Shown here: positions 7,915 to 15,448 of the stretch, piece after piece
Layout of the letters: every line of letters starts with the position of its first letter
Position numbering within the stretch: the stretch's first letter is position 1
Origin: Thermoproteota archaeon
GTDB taxonomy: Archaea; Korarchaeota; Korarchaeia; B14-G2
Direction: 5' to 3'
NCBI GenBank assembly: GCA_003661385.1
Contig: QMWA01000007.1
Location: 1 to 26,177 of the forward strand
Length of the DNA: 26,177 nucleotides
The notes under the pieces: model-generated
Databases searched by the model: none
The model's input: only the letters and a program-made list of their open reading frames with translations
Told to the model about the DNA's origin: nothing
Made by a program: the position numbers and the translations under genes

Positions 7915-9372
7915 CGCTGGAGGTCGCGGGTTCAAGTCCCGCCGGCCCCACCTAACATACTGTGGTGTTCTATCTATTACTTTAGTTAAGAAGGCCTCTA
8001 GTCTTGTCCCCTTGAGTTCAAGTATGTTCTTCTCTGTAAAGAGCTTGTAGCCTTCCTCTATACTTCCAGCTATCCTAGATGGGACTCCGATCGACTTCAT
8101 GGTGCTGCTATCGGATAGCAGCCGCTTTAAGACCTTAAGAACGTCGCTTTCTCTCTTTTTTACTACGACCCACCTGAAGTCCTGTATGAACGGCCCTTCT
8201 GCTGTGTCCTCTCTTCCAAGGTGCCTTTCTATGAACTTCATGCTTGCTTCCCTCTGCCAGACGAACGGCCCATAGTGTACCCTAGCCTCTGGTATCTGCC
8301 AGCTAGCCAGCTTAAATGCCAAAGCACCTGTGTCTACTTCATCTGTCCAGAAGCCAGATCCCAGTATCTGGGCTCCATGCTCCTCCATATATGCCCTGAT
8401 CTTGCTACATGCCTTCTCAAGCTGGCTCCACTGGACATCTGGAGGGGCCTTAGGCAGCTTGAAGACTACTACAGCAATGTGCTCACTTACCTCATTAGGC
8501 AGCCTCCTTTGTGGAGGCTTGAAGAAAAGGATGCTGGGCTTTGCTAGGAACACAGAGGAGGCAGCTATGAATGCTGATAGTGCCTGCCTGCCTACTGCTG
8601 CAGCGGCGTTTCTTCTTCTATCTACTGGATCTACTACTATTATCGGGGCATCAAACACCTCTCTAGCTTCTCTCGGAGTATAATACCTCTCTATATCGAT
8701 TATTATAGGAGGCTTCCATCTTGATGCTGCCCTGACAGCCTCCAGGAAGCTACCATAGTAGAGGACTAGCAGCTCCAGAAGGTACCCTGAGAAGCCTCTA
8801 GTCTTAGTTTCAGCTCCATATACTCCTATTCCTTTAGCAAAAGCTTTCATTAGCCTGATCTCGCCGCATAGCCTTGGGGTCAGCTTCTCCTTCAGGTACC
8901 TTTGGTGCAGCTGTGTCCTATCCACTGCACTTCTGAGCTGTGACGCATTTGACACTTTATAGCATGGTACAATGTCTATTTCAAAGCCCATGTGCTCTAT
9001 CCTGACATATGGGTGGCTTGAGTAAAGTAGCTCGTATCTGCCCTCTGAGACCTCTATCCCAGCTTTAACCCCTACCTCCTCCAGCGTCCTCTCATCTTCA
9101 CTTAGAGGAAATGCTAGGAAGATGTCTATGTCCCTGCTTCCAGAAAGCCACGTGTCTCTTGCTGTCGATCCGAGATGCATCACATCATAACTCCACCCAT
9201 GCTTGTCTCTCACATCTAGTAGCTTCCTTATGATGTCTGATACAGCCCGCTCTAGGGCTTTCTTCTCCTCTGGCTTTGGAGTCACTTCCTCTAGTACAAG
9301 CTTCAGGATGCTGTCCAAGCTCACCCCTAAGACCTTATATACATCCAGGGTTTTAACATGCTGATGTCTCAA
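7906..9372 (-). CDS. cca: CCA-adding enzyme (archaeal class I tRNA nucleotidyltransferase)
   Basis: The 488-residue protein carries the nucleotidyltransferase signature HLGSTARDTWLSGSRDIDIF, with Gly68-Ser69 and the metal-binding Asp81 and Asp83. Further archaeal CCA-enzyme segments are EIDIVPCYKV, SAVDRTQLHQRYL, VRLMKAF-type sequence, RGFSGYLLELLVLYYGSF, VVDPVDRRRNAAAAV and the FFKP motif. It adds CCA to tRNA 3' ends without a template, which is needed here because the neighbouring tRNA lacks an encoded CCA. The start is taken as TTG at 9372; GTG at 9324 is an alternative. The protein is somewhat longer than the Archaeoglobus enzyme. Its last 14 or so residues (WGRRDLNPRPPALH) are read antisense through the T arm of tRNA-Pro, and the stop codon lies in the tRNA's second intron. 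Confidence 0.92.
   Translation of the reverse strand: MRHQHVKTLDVYKVLGVSLDSILKLVLEEVTPKPEEKKALERAVSDIIRKLLDVRDKHGWSYDVMHLGSTARDTWLSGSRDIDIFLAFPLSEDERTLEEVGVKAGIEVSEGRYELLYSSHPYVRIEHMGFEIDIVPCYKVSNASQLRSAVDRTQLHQRYLKEKLTPRLCGEIRLMKAFAKGIGVYGAETKTRGFSGYLLELLVLYYGSFLEAVRAASRWKPPIIIDIERYYTPREAREVFDAPIIVVDPVDRRRNAAAAVGRQALSAFIAASSVFLAKPSILFFKPPQRRLPNEVSEHIAVVVFKLPKAPPDVQWSQLEKACSKIRAYMEEHGAQILGSGFWTDEVDTGALAFKLASWQIPEARVHYGPFVWQREASMKFIERHLGREDTAEGPFIQDFRWVVVKKRESDVLKVLKRLLSDSSTMKSIGVPSRIAGSIEEGYKLFTEKNILELKGTRLEAFLTKVIDRTPQYVRWGRRDLNPRPPALH
9334..9341 (+). promoter_or_regulatory. TATA box of the UPF0201 gene, inside the cca coding region
   Basis: CTTATATA is centred 26 bases upstream of the ATG at 9364, the spacing expected for a leaderless message. 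It lies within codons of the oppositely oriented cca gene. Confidence 0.5.
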
Positions 9373-9804
9373 ATAGTTGTAAGGGTTAGAACCCCCGTAT
9401 ATCCAACTGAAGACAGGGGCAAAGTAGAGAAAGCTGTGCTAAACGTCGCTAGTGGTGAGGTAAGGCACGCTGAGTCCTCCGTAATCCTGGTTGGGAGCGG
9501 TAAACATGCTCTTGAGAAGCTCTATAAGAGCTTTAGGGACAGGAGGATACTAGCTGCAGCTAGAAGGCTTCTGCTTGAAGGAAGAAGCCCTGATGGTAAG
9601 ACAATATGCTTCGAGCTAAACAAGCAAGCAGCATACCATGGTGTGATAAACTTTTCGCCGATACATTCACCTCCTCTTGGTGTCATAGAGGTCGTAATTG
9701 AGTGTGATGACGCCCTTGAAGTCATAAACTGGCTTTGCCCGCCTGCTATCGCATACCAGCCTCGACAACACGACAAGCACCGGAAAAATCGATCTCGACG
9801 GTAG
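9364..9804 (+). CDS. UPF0201 family protein (COG1931)
   Basis: The roughly 146-residue product matches the archaeal UPF0201 family. It shows VRVRTPVYPTEDRGKVEKAVLNV at the start, then RDRRILAAARRLLLEG, FELNKQAAYHGVINFS, and PLGVIEVVIECDDALEVINWLCPP at the end of the conserved part. The function is unknown; the family is small, cytoplasmic and largely archaeal. I prefer ATG at 9364 because it sits 26 bases after a TATA box; an in-frame ATG at 9358 is also possible. Both overlap the divergent cca start. The last 15 residues are very basic (QPRQHDKHRKNRSRR), lie past the conserved domain, and are encoded opposite the end of the RNase Z gene. They are probably a lineage-specific extension. Confidence 0.85.
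   Translation: MSQIVVRVRTPVYPTEDRGKVEKAVLNVASGEVRHAESSVILVGSGKHALEKLYKSFRDRRILAAARRLLLEGRSPDGKTICFELNKQAAYHGVINFSPIHSPPLGVIEVVIECDDALEVINWLCPPAIAYQPRQHDKHRKNRSRR
9397..9402 (-). promoter_or_regulatory. possible TATA element of cca, inside the UPF0201 coding region
   Basis: On the minus strand ATATAC lies about 27 bases before the TTG at 9372, consistent with a leaderless cca transcript. The match to a TATA box is only fair. Confidence 0.3.
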
Positions 9805-10696
9805 TGAAGTCTCTGCACGCCACAACTCTAGGGAAGTACTTCTTAGCTGCCTCTTCTGCCTCTTCTATGTCCTTGTTCCTGTACCTTGGGCTGAAGTGTG
9901 TTAGCAGTAGGAGGCCTACGCCACAGAGCTCAGCTACTTCACATGCATCCCGGTAACTGCTGTGTACACCTTCTTCAGCCAGCTTCTCGTCTCCAACTAG
10001 GTACATTGAGTCATGTATTAGCAGATTTGCTCCCTTTGCTTCTCTAACAACCCTATCACAGGGGGATGTATCTCCTGTGTAGACGACCTTCCTTCCTGGC
10101 TTAGCTTCTCCAAGAACTTCCTCTGGATGCACTACCCTCCCAGATGGCGTTCTGACAGCTTTGCCAAGTTGCAGCCTCTTCCTGAGGTGAACTGGAACAC
10201 CTAGCCTGTCAGCTTTCTCGACATCAAGCCTCCCTGGCCTGGGCTTCTCCTCTACTACTATACCGAATGCTGGAACACCGTGGTTCACTGGAAAAAGCCT
10301 GACATAATGCGTGTCGAACTCGAAGACTCTCTCATCTCTGACCTCTATTACTGAGAGCTCGTAACTGGGCTTCAGCCAAGTCCATCTGCCGACCTCCTCG
10401 ATTAAGCTTCTTATCCCCTCAGGGCCGACTATATACAGCGGCTTTTGTCTGTCTAGTAGTGTTAGAGTCTGAAGCAGCCCAAAGACTCCGAAGATGTGGT
10501 CTCCATGCAGGTGGGTTATGAAGATGTGGGTGAGGGGGCCTATCTTAAGCTTGCTTTTGAAGATCTGCCTCTGAGTGCAGCCTCCGCAGTCTAGCAGGTA
10601 AAGCCTCCCAGGCATCCTAACAGCTATAGCTGGCAGCCCTCTCTCTGGAGTAGGATAGGTGCCTCCTGAGCCCAGTATTGTCACTCTAATGGACAT
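9746..10696 (-). CDS. rnz: ribonuclease Z (tRNA 3' processing endonuclease)
   Basis: This 316-residue metallo-beta-lactamase-fold protein has the RNase Z zinc motif THLHGDH (His62, His64, Asp66, His67), the N-terminal ILGSGGTYPTPERG, VNHGVPAFGIVVEE, VVYTGDTSPCD and the late LLTHFSPRY. It cuts pre-tRNA just after the discriminator base, producing the end to which CCA is added. The enzyme is the short form found in archaea and bacteria. The segment GRLDVEKADRLGVP in the middle belongs to the flexible arm region that contacts tRNA. ATG at 10696-10694 is about 26 bases from a TATA element shared with the divergent aminotransferase. Its 3' end overlaps the convergent UPF0201 gene by 59 bases. Its close neighbour, cca, performs the next maturation step. 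Confidence 0.93.
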   Translation of the reverse strand: MSIRVTILGSGGTYPTPERGLPAIAVRMPGRLYLLDCGGCTQRQIFKSKLKIGPLTHIFITHLHGDHIFGVFGLLQTLTLLDRQKPLYIVGPEGIRSLIEEVGRWTWLKPSYELSVIEVRDERVFEFDTHYVRLFPVNHGVPAFGIVVEEKPRPGRLDVEKADRLGVPVHLRKRLQLGKAVRTPSGRVVHPEEVLGEAKPGRKVVYTGDTSPCDRVVREAKGANLLIHDSMYLVGDEKLAEEGVHSSYRDACEVAELCGVGLLLLTHFSPRYRNKDIEEAEEAAKKYFPRVVACRDFTTVEIDFSGACRVVEAGMR

Positions 10697-10716
10697 GAAA
10701 GCCAGCTGATAGCAAC

Positions 10717-10727
10717 CTTTATATTAT
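10717..10727. promoter_or_regulatory. bidirectional TATA element between rnz and the aminotransferase gene
   Basis: CTTTATATTAT can serve both strands. Leftwards its centre is 26 bases from the rnz ATG (10696), giving a leaderless message. Rightwards transcription would start near 10747, leaving about 15 bases of leader that contain AGGTG (10753-10757) five bases before the ATG at 10763. Confidence 0.5.
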
Positions 10728-10762
10728 TAGGCTGCTCCATCCGGTCTAAGTTAGGTGCTGCC

Positions 10763-12043
10763 ATGCGTAGTTCTTCTTCCATCTACGACTTTGCTGCCTG
10801 GACTCAGCTCATTCCTGAGTCTGAGATTAGAAGGCTCCTAAGGTACAATGTAAGGTACTACTTCGCTGGTGGGAAGCCTGGAAAGATCCCCATAGAGGCT
10901 ATGGCTAAGATACTGATTGAAATAGGACAGGAGCAGCTTGGGATGCTAGAGGAGGGGAGGTACGAGGAAGCCTTGGAGCAGTACAACTACGGCCCAACTG
11001 AGGGCATACCTGCTCTCAGAGAGGTCTTAGCTAAGAGGATGAAGGAGAAAGATGGGATAGAAGTAGATCCAGGCGACTTAGTGATAACCTCTGGCTCCCA
11101 GCAGGCACTATATGCCATCTTAGACACCCTCATAGACAAGGGAGACGTGATAATGGTTTCTTCACCAGCCTACTTAGGTTTTGTGATGCCTGCTGTAAAG
11201 CTTGGGGCTAGAATAGTGATAGTACCATCTGATAGAGAAGGAATCATCCCAGAGTATATTGATGAGGCATTTGAAGCTGCAGTTAAGGAGCTTGGCAAGA
11301 AGCCTGAGATTCTCTACCTGATCCCAGACTCAAACAACCCAACTGGCTCTACTCTACCAGAGAAGAGGAGGAAGCAGGTGTTCGATATATGTGCTGAAAA
11401 AGAGATTCTGATCATAGAGGATGCTGCATACAGGGAGATGCAGTTCACGGAGAGCAGGCTCCCACCGCTTAAGGCATATGACAGGGACAACCAGTATGTA
11501 GCTTACATAAGGTCATCATCCAAGGAAGCTGCTCCGCTCAGAATAGGGTACATACTTGTCCCTACTCCAGTAAGAGAGCAGGTAATCAAGGCTAAAGGCT
11601 ACTATGACCTATGCTCCTCAACTCTGGTGCAGTACATACTAGCCAGGTACTATAGCAAGTACATAGACAAGTACCTACCCGAGATACTAGCTGAGTACAA
11701 GAAGAGATGTGATGCCTTGAAGAAGGCTATGGATGAGAGCTTTCCCACAGGGTGGAGAACAGACCCGACTGGAGGGTTCTTCATCTGGTGGGAGTCAGAG
11801 AGGAAGGACTTTGACTCAAAGAGGTTCCTTGAGGAGGTGGCTCTGAAAAATGACATAATCTACGTGCCAAGCCGCGCATTCTATCCCCCAACAGGCTATC
11901 AGTATGATCCGTCCAGCAGGAAGCTCTCCCCAAGCTGCCCAAAGAGCAATGGGATGAGGCTGTGCTTCGTCTATAAGCCTCCTGAAGTTCTCACAGAGGG
12001 CGCACTGAAGCTAGGCCGGCTACTGTCCCAGCACCTCTCCTAG
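10763..12043 (+). CDS. class I/II PLP-dependent aminotransferase
   Basis: The 426-residue protein has all the hallmarks of fold-type I aminotransferases. YNYGPTEGIPALREVLA is at about 74-90, TSGSQQALYAI at about 109-119, PDSNNPTG with the PLP-contacting Asn, and EDAAY (Asp220, Tyr223). SSSKEAAPLRIGY supplies the Schiff-base Lys254. A C-terminal arginine in NGMRLCFVY probably binds the substrate carboxylate. The overall pattern resembles the archaeal LysN/aromatic aminotransferase group, which is related to the catalytic part of MocR regulators. The amino donor and acceptor cannot be told apart from sequence. A ribosome binding site AGGTG precedes the ATG. Its TAG stop shares the palindrome CTAG (12040-12043) with the stop of the convergent UbiA gene. 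Confidence 0.9.
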   Translation: MRSSSSIYDFAAWTQLIPESEIRRLLRYNVRYYFAGGKPGKIPIEAMAKILIEIGQEQLGMLEEGRYEEALEQYNYGPTEGIPALREVLAKRMKEKDGIEVDPGDLVITSGSQQALYAILDTLIDKGDVIMVSSPAYLGFVMPAVKLGARIVIVPSDREGIIPEYIDEAFEAAVKELGKKPEILYLIPDSNNPTGSTLPEKRRKQVFDICAEKEILIIEDAAYREMQFTESRLPPLKAYDRDNQYVAYIRSSSKEAAPLRIGYILVPTPVREQVIKAKGYYDLCSSTLVQYILARYYSKYIDKYLPEILAEYKKRCDALKKAMDESFPTGWRTDPTGGFFIWWESERKDFDSKRFLEEVALKNDIIYVPSRAFYPPTGYQYDPSSRKLSPSCPKSNGMRLCFVYKPPEVLTEGALKLGRLLSQHLS

Positions 12044-12921
12044 ATGCTCAGCGCTCCCACCGTGTAAGCTAGTATACCGAGCCCCATTACTATTATTGAG
12101 TAGTTCCTGCTCCTTCTAAGGCTTTCTCTGCTGCATCTAAGTGCTAGCATGGCTGTCACAACAGCTATTGAATCCGCCACTGCTATGATAGCTGCATACC
12201 ATATGCTCCTCAGTAGAGAGATGTATGGCACTATGCTCATGACTACTGCCATCAGGAAGAATGCAGCAGCAATCTGAGATGCTCTTCTAGCTCCCACTAC
12301 CATGGCTGCTGTCCTTATCCCTCTTAGCTTGTCTCCCTCCAGGTCAATTATGTCCTTCATTACCTCTCTGCCAAACCCATAGAGGAACGCTATCATACCC
12401 AATACTAGCATGTTAATCCATACAATACCGCTGGCTTCTTTCACCATAAAGCAGCCATAAACGCATGGAACCATGTAGCTTAGTCCTACTACCACATTCT
12501 TGACGCTCCAATGCAGCTCCTTTAGCTTCCAGCTGTAGAGTGCTCCAATGCCAGTAGCAAACACCAGCGCTGCTGCGAATGCTTTTATCGAGATTAGCGC
12601 TGCCACACCTACTCCTACTGCATACGCTACCATGGATCCATAGAGCGCTGCACTTGGGCTTATTTCACCGGATACAAGGGGCCTATCAAGCCTTCTATTA
12701 GCCCTATCGACCTCGATGTCAAAGTAGTCGTTTATCGCGAAGCTGGCTGCCGTAATCAGCACACCTACCAGGAATCCTGTAATGGAGTTTGCTGCGCTTA
12801 GCTCAGCATGCGTTAGCTTACAGACCACTGTGTAGCTTGCTACTACAGCTAGCCCAGCTATCAACGCATGTTCGAACCTAGTCAGCCTCCATGCTCCTAC
12901 AAAGACTCTAGCTGCTCTCAA
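12040..12921 (-). CDS. UbiA-family prenyltransferase, probably digeranylgeranylglyceryl phosphate synthase
   Basis: This 293-residue membrane protein has about eight hydrophobic segments and both Asp-rich prenyl-diphosphate motifs of the UbiA family: NDYFDIEVDRANRRLDRP (Asn64 to about 81) and DIIDLEGDKLRGIRTAA near residue 195. The loop following the first motif (RPLVSGEIS) is typical of archaeal DGGGP synthase, which attaches the second geranylgeranyl chain to the glycerol phosphate backbone of ether lipids. That fits with Tes elsewhere in the window, which acts later on finished archaeol lipids. UbiA relatives that make quinones or hemes remain possible. The start is TTG at 12921, overlapping the upstream nucleotidyltransferase by 14 bases. 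It is the last gene of the Sua5-Kae1 operon. Confidence 0.85.
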   Translation of the reverse strand: MRAARVFVGAWRLTRFEHALIAGLAVVASYTVVCKLTHAELSAANSITGFLVGVLITAASFAINDYFDIEVDRANRRLDRPLVSGEISPSAALYGSMVAYAVGVGVAALISIKAFAAALVFATGIGALYSWKLKELHWSVKNVVVGLSYMVPCVYGCFMVKEASGIVWINMLVLGMIAFLYGFGREVMKDIIDLEGDKLRGIRTAAMVVGARRASQIAAAFFLMAVVMSIVPYISLLRSIWYAAIIAVADSIAVVTAMLALRCSRESLRRSRNYSIIVMGLGILAYTVGALSI

Positions 12922-13351
12922 GTAGCTGCTTCACCCTGCTGAGTATTTCTGTCGTGCTGTTTGGTTTAGCGTTGTACTTTGGGAGTCTGATTACCTCTAC
13001 TTCAAGCCCTCTTGCGAGAAGTGCTTGCTTCAGCTCGTTTTCATCAAATGGCTGGTCATATCCAAGTGCTATCACATCAGGCTTTATCTCACATACTATC
13101 TTAAGCAGGTCGTCTCCGCTGCTACCTAGCACAGCCTTGTCAACAGGCTTAAGATTCTCTACAATGAACCTCCTAGATTCCTCTGGGACTATGGGGTCTC
13201 TACCCTTTAGCCGCCTCACATTCCTGTCTCTGGCAATAACTACTATTAGCTCTCCTCCTTCTCCTGCTATCTCTCTTGCCTTAGTGAGCATCTTGATGTG
13301 AGCTGGGTGTATTATGTCAAAGCACCCTCCTACCAGAACCCTCTTTCCCAT
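12908..13351 (-). CDS. nucleotidyltransferase of the RibL/TagD family (probable FAD synthase)
   Basis: The 147-residue protein is a single Rossmann-like cytidylyltransferase fold. LVGGCFDIIHPAHIKML is the nucleotide-binding loop, RRLKGRDPIVPEESRRFIVENLKPVDKAVLG is the middle, and DVIALGYDQPFDENELKQ is the end, with NSTTEILSRV in the place of the family's C-terminal motif. This matches archaeal RibL, which uses CTP or ATP to make FAD from FMN. The canonical HxGH motif reads HPAH, with Ala in place of Gly; the two histidines are intact. Glycerol-phosphate cytidylyltransferase is an alternative, and the neighbouring ether-lipid gene makes it worth considering. The start is ATG at 13351, seven bases after the PF04008 gene. 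Confidence 0.8.
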   Translation of the reverse strand: MGKRVLVGGCFDIIHPAHIKMLTKAREIAGEGGELIVVIARDRNVRRLKGRDPIVPEESRRFIVENLKPVDKAVLGSSGDDLLKIVCEIKPDVIALGYDQPFDENELKQALLARGLEVEVIRLPKYNAKPNSTTEILSRVKQLLESS

Positions 13352-13358
13352 CCTCCTT

Positions 13359-13844
13359 CTACCTCTTGTACCCTATTTCTCTCAGGAACTTGTGTCTCTC
13401 CTCCTTGTCCTTTTCTGTTTCAACGCCTTTCGTCTTGATGCCGTCTATTACGCCGAGCAATCCCCTGCCTTGCTCTGTTTCTGCTACTATTGCCTGAACT
13501 GGGTTTGCTGTGGCGCAGAAGAGGGTAACTAGCTCATCTACGACCCTCAGCCTGGCTAAGACGTTTATTGGGTATGCGTTCTTGAAGAGGATGACGAAGC
13601 AGTGCCCTGCTGACAGCTTAAGAGCGTGCTCTACAGCTTTCTTGGTGAGCTCCTCATCATTTCCGTCGTACCTCACTAAGGCAGGTCCACTAGACTCGCA
13701 GAACGCTATGCCGAACTTTACACCTGGTACAGAGTTCACCATGGCCTCATATAGGTCCTCTACGGTCTTTATGAAGTGGGACATCCCGACTATCATCTGG
13801 CAGCCTTCCGGAGGTGTGAGGTCCACAACCTCTATCTTGACCAT
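13359..13844 (-). CDS. adenosine-specific kinase family protein (PF04008)
   Basis: The product, about 161 residues, matches the COG1839/PF04008 family. It starts with VKIEVVDLTPPEGCQMIVGMSHFIKTVEDLYEA, followed by GVKFGIAFCESSGPALVRYDGND and AGHCFVILFKNAYPINVL, and ends with CATANPVQAIVAETEQGRGLLGVIDG. A crystal structure of a Pyrobaculum homologue led to the adenosine-kinase name, but the biochemical role is thinly supported. I chose ATG at 13844 because GGGGGGAG ends one base before it and family similarity begins there. An upstream in-frame GTG at 13886 would overlap cytidylate kinase and add 14 unconserved residues. It sits in the middle of the Sua5-Kae1 operon. Confidence 0.85.
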   Translation of the reverse strand: MVKIEVVDLTPPEGCQMIVGMSHFIKTVEDLYEAMVNSVPGVKFGIAFCESSGPALVRYDGNDEELTKKAVEHALKLSAGHCFVILFKNAYPINVLARLRVVDELVTLFCATANPVQAIVAETEQGRGLLGVIDGIKTKGVETEKDKEERHKFLREIGYKR

Positions 13845-13875
13845 GCTCCCCCCTATAGCTCTCCTAAAGCTGCTC

Positions 13876-14460
13876 TTAACTATCACGCTCGAAGAAGTAC
13901 TGGATGTAGCTCTTCACTATGTAGAACACTTGGTCAGCTGTCAGTCTGCTTGTGTCCACTACGAGGTTGAAGGGTTCTAGATCCCTTCCTATGGTGAAGC
14001 CGTAGAGCTCTCTGTAGATCTCTCTTGTCATCTCCTCTTTTCTTCTGATTGCTTCCAGAGCCTCGCTTACGGTTATACCATCTCTCCTAGCCACTCTTTC
14101 TGCTCTAACCTCGAGTTCCCCCTTGAGGAACACCTTGACGGCGTCTTTTCCATCGTATAAGTAGGGGAGGGCCCACCCGTCTACTACTATGCTGCTTGCC
14201 GCCTTAACCTTCATGAGCAGGTGTCTGTCAACTTCTCTATCAAGCTCTAGCCTTTCCCTCCTTTCCCTCAGGAATCTCAGCCCCTCCTCGCTCTCCCACC
14301 AGCCTACCTGGGACACCTTGTAGCCCAGCCTTGATGCGACTTCCTTCAGAGCATCTCCGCCAGAGTAGTACTCTAGCTCAAACTCAGATGCAAGCCTCCT
14401 ACATAGGGTAGTTTTCCCTGTGCCTGCTAGCCCGCTTACAAGTATCTTCAAGCTAACCAC
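13876..14460 (-). CDS. cytidylate kinase-type nucleotide kinase
   Basis: The 194-residue P-loop protein begins KILVSGLAGTGKTTLCRRLA, a Walker A motif at about 9-17. This is followed by YYSGGDALKEVASRLG, IVVDGWALPYL, RAERVARRDGITVSEALEAIRRKEEMTREIYRELYG and a closing FNLVVDTSRLTADQV. This order is that of archaeal CMP/dCMP kinases, which phosphorylate CMP for RNA, DNA and CDP-lipid synthesis. AMP or other NMP specificity cannot be excluded. The annotated start is GTG at 14460, but TTG at 14451 is attractive because AGGTGG (14462-14457) lies exactly five bases before it. The start region overlaps or abuts the end of kae1, whose TAG is at 14455-14453. Confidence 0.82.
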   Translation of the reverse strand: MVSLKILVSGLAGTGKTTLCRRLASEFELEYYSGGDALKEVASRLGYKVSQVGWWESEEGLRFLRERRERLELDREVDRHLLMKVKAASSIVVDGWALPYLYDGKDAVKVFLKGELEVRAERVARRDGITVSEALEAIRRKEEMTREIYRELYGFTIGRDLEPFNLVVDTSRLTADQVFYIVKSYIQYFFERDS

Positions 14461-15448
14461 CTGCCTGCTCCTCTCTTAACGTGCTTAAGTCTATGAGCTC
14501 CCAGCTGTCATCATCTATCCTCCAGTTTGGCATTATCCAGCTTTCACCCTCCCACTTGCCCTGCATATATGCTAGTATGCCGGTCCAGGCTATCATAACC
14601 CCATTATCTCTGGCTAGCTTCGGCTCTACTGCATAAAACTCAGCTCCCCGCTCTCTGCACATTAACCTGAATTTCTCTCTTAGCTTAGGTGAGGCTGCGA
14701 CTCCTCCCGTGAGCACAAGCTGTTTTTTCCCTATGTGAGCCAGTGCTCTCTCAGCTACCTCAACCAGCATGGAGAAGCTCACCTCCATGAAGCTGTAGAT
14801 GACATCCTCCATCTTAGCCCCCTGTTTAGCTCTCTTAATGGCCTCTGTGACCAAACCGCTGTAAGCGAGGTTCATTCCCTTCACCGTGTAAGGTAGGTCT
14901 ATCCACCTTCCAACGACTCTATCCATGTACGGTCCCGGTGGGTTTGGGATCCCAAGCTCTCTAGCAAGCTTATCTTGGGCGTTTCCTAGCCCTATGTCCT
15001 CAGTTTCACCTAGCACCCTATACCTTCCCTCAGAGTATGCAATGACCTGTGTGTTCCCCCCTGATACGTAGACGACAACTGGGTCGTGGAAGCCTGAGAG
15101 CAGCCTAGCTAGCTCAACGTGCGCGGTGCAGTGGTTGACGCCAATCAGCGGCTTCTTGAGGATGTACGCCAGCGTTCTAGCTACTATAGCCCCAATGCTG
15201 AGGCATGGAGGCAGCCCTGGCCCTCTCGAGAAGCACACTATGTCTATCTCCTCTGGGCTGATCAAGCTGAAGACCCTGCTAATGAGCTTGTCTGCAGCAT
15301 GATAGTGGTGCTCACTTGCCTCCTGAGGCTTTATCCCTCCTGACGGGGGTGTGTAGACTGCTCGTTCATCAGCTACTATCCTACCTCTGCTATCCACTAC
15401 AGCTACTCCAAGCGTGTGTGCAGTGGATTCAATGCCTAGCGAGAGCAT
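14453..15448 (-). CDS. kae1: KEOPS catalytic subunit Kae1 (tRNA t6A37 threonylcarbamoyltransferase)
   Basis: This 331-residue ASKHA-fold protein begins LSLGIESTAHTLGVAVVD. It carries the metal-binding histidines in NHCTAHVE (His106, His110), VVYVSGGNTQVIAY, ETEDIGLGNAQDKLARELGIP, LTGGVAASPKLREK and ARDNGVMIAW with the third metal ligand Asp. It transfers threonylcarbamoyl from TC-AMP to A37 of tRNAs that read ANN codons. There is no Bud32 kinase fused at the C-terminus, unlike many euryarchaeal homologues. The ATG at 15448-15446 has a strong ribosome binding site (GGAGGTG) ending four or five bases upstream and overlaps the end of sua5 by 20 bases. The preceding enzyme makes its substrate, so the operon pairs the two catalytic steps. 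Confidence 0.95.
   Translation of the reverse strand: MLSLGIESTAHTLGVAVVDSRGRIVADERAVYTPPSGGIKPQEASEHHYHAADKLISRVFSLISPEEIDIVCFSRGPGLPPCLSIGAIVARTLAYILKKPLIGVNHCTAHVELARLLSGFHDPVVVYVSGGNTQVIAYSEGRYRVLGETEDIGLGNAQDKLARELGIPNPPGPYMDRVVGRWIDLPYTVKGMNLAYSGLVTEAIKRAKQGAKMEDVIYSFMEVSFSMLVEVAERALAHIGKKQLVLTGGVAASPKLREKFRLMCRERGAEFYAVEPKLARDNGVMIAWTGILAYMQGKWEGESWIMPNWRIDDDSWELIDLSTLREEQAGG

Larger units (their letters stand above)
7850..7950 (+). tRNA. tRNA-Pro(GGG) with two predicted introns
   Basis: The acceptor stem GGGGCCG (7850-7856) pairs with CGGCCCC (7943-7949), with discriminator A7950. The D arm is GCCC/GGGC (7859-7862, 7873-7876) with GG in the loop. The T arm is GCGGG TTCAAGT CCCGC (7926-7942). 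The stretch between position 26 (7877) and the variable loop AGGTC (7921-7925) is 26 bases too long. Removing 7881-7892 and 7901-7914 leaves a perfect anticodon stem, CCAGC/GCTGG, and loop CTGGGGC with anticodon GGG at 7897-7899. The result is a standard 75-base tRNA. A73 and a G-rich acceptor suit archaeal tRNA-Pro, and the 5-base variable loop excludes Ser and Leu. After A7950 the genome reads CCT, so CCA must be added enzymatically. Confidence 0.85.

Noticed and set aside
7893-7916. Reading the tRNA anticodon as GGA (Ser) by placing the second intron further left
   Set aside because: A serine tRNA would need a long variable arm; here the variable loop is five bases, and none of the shifted introns gives a better splice helix.
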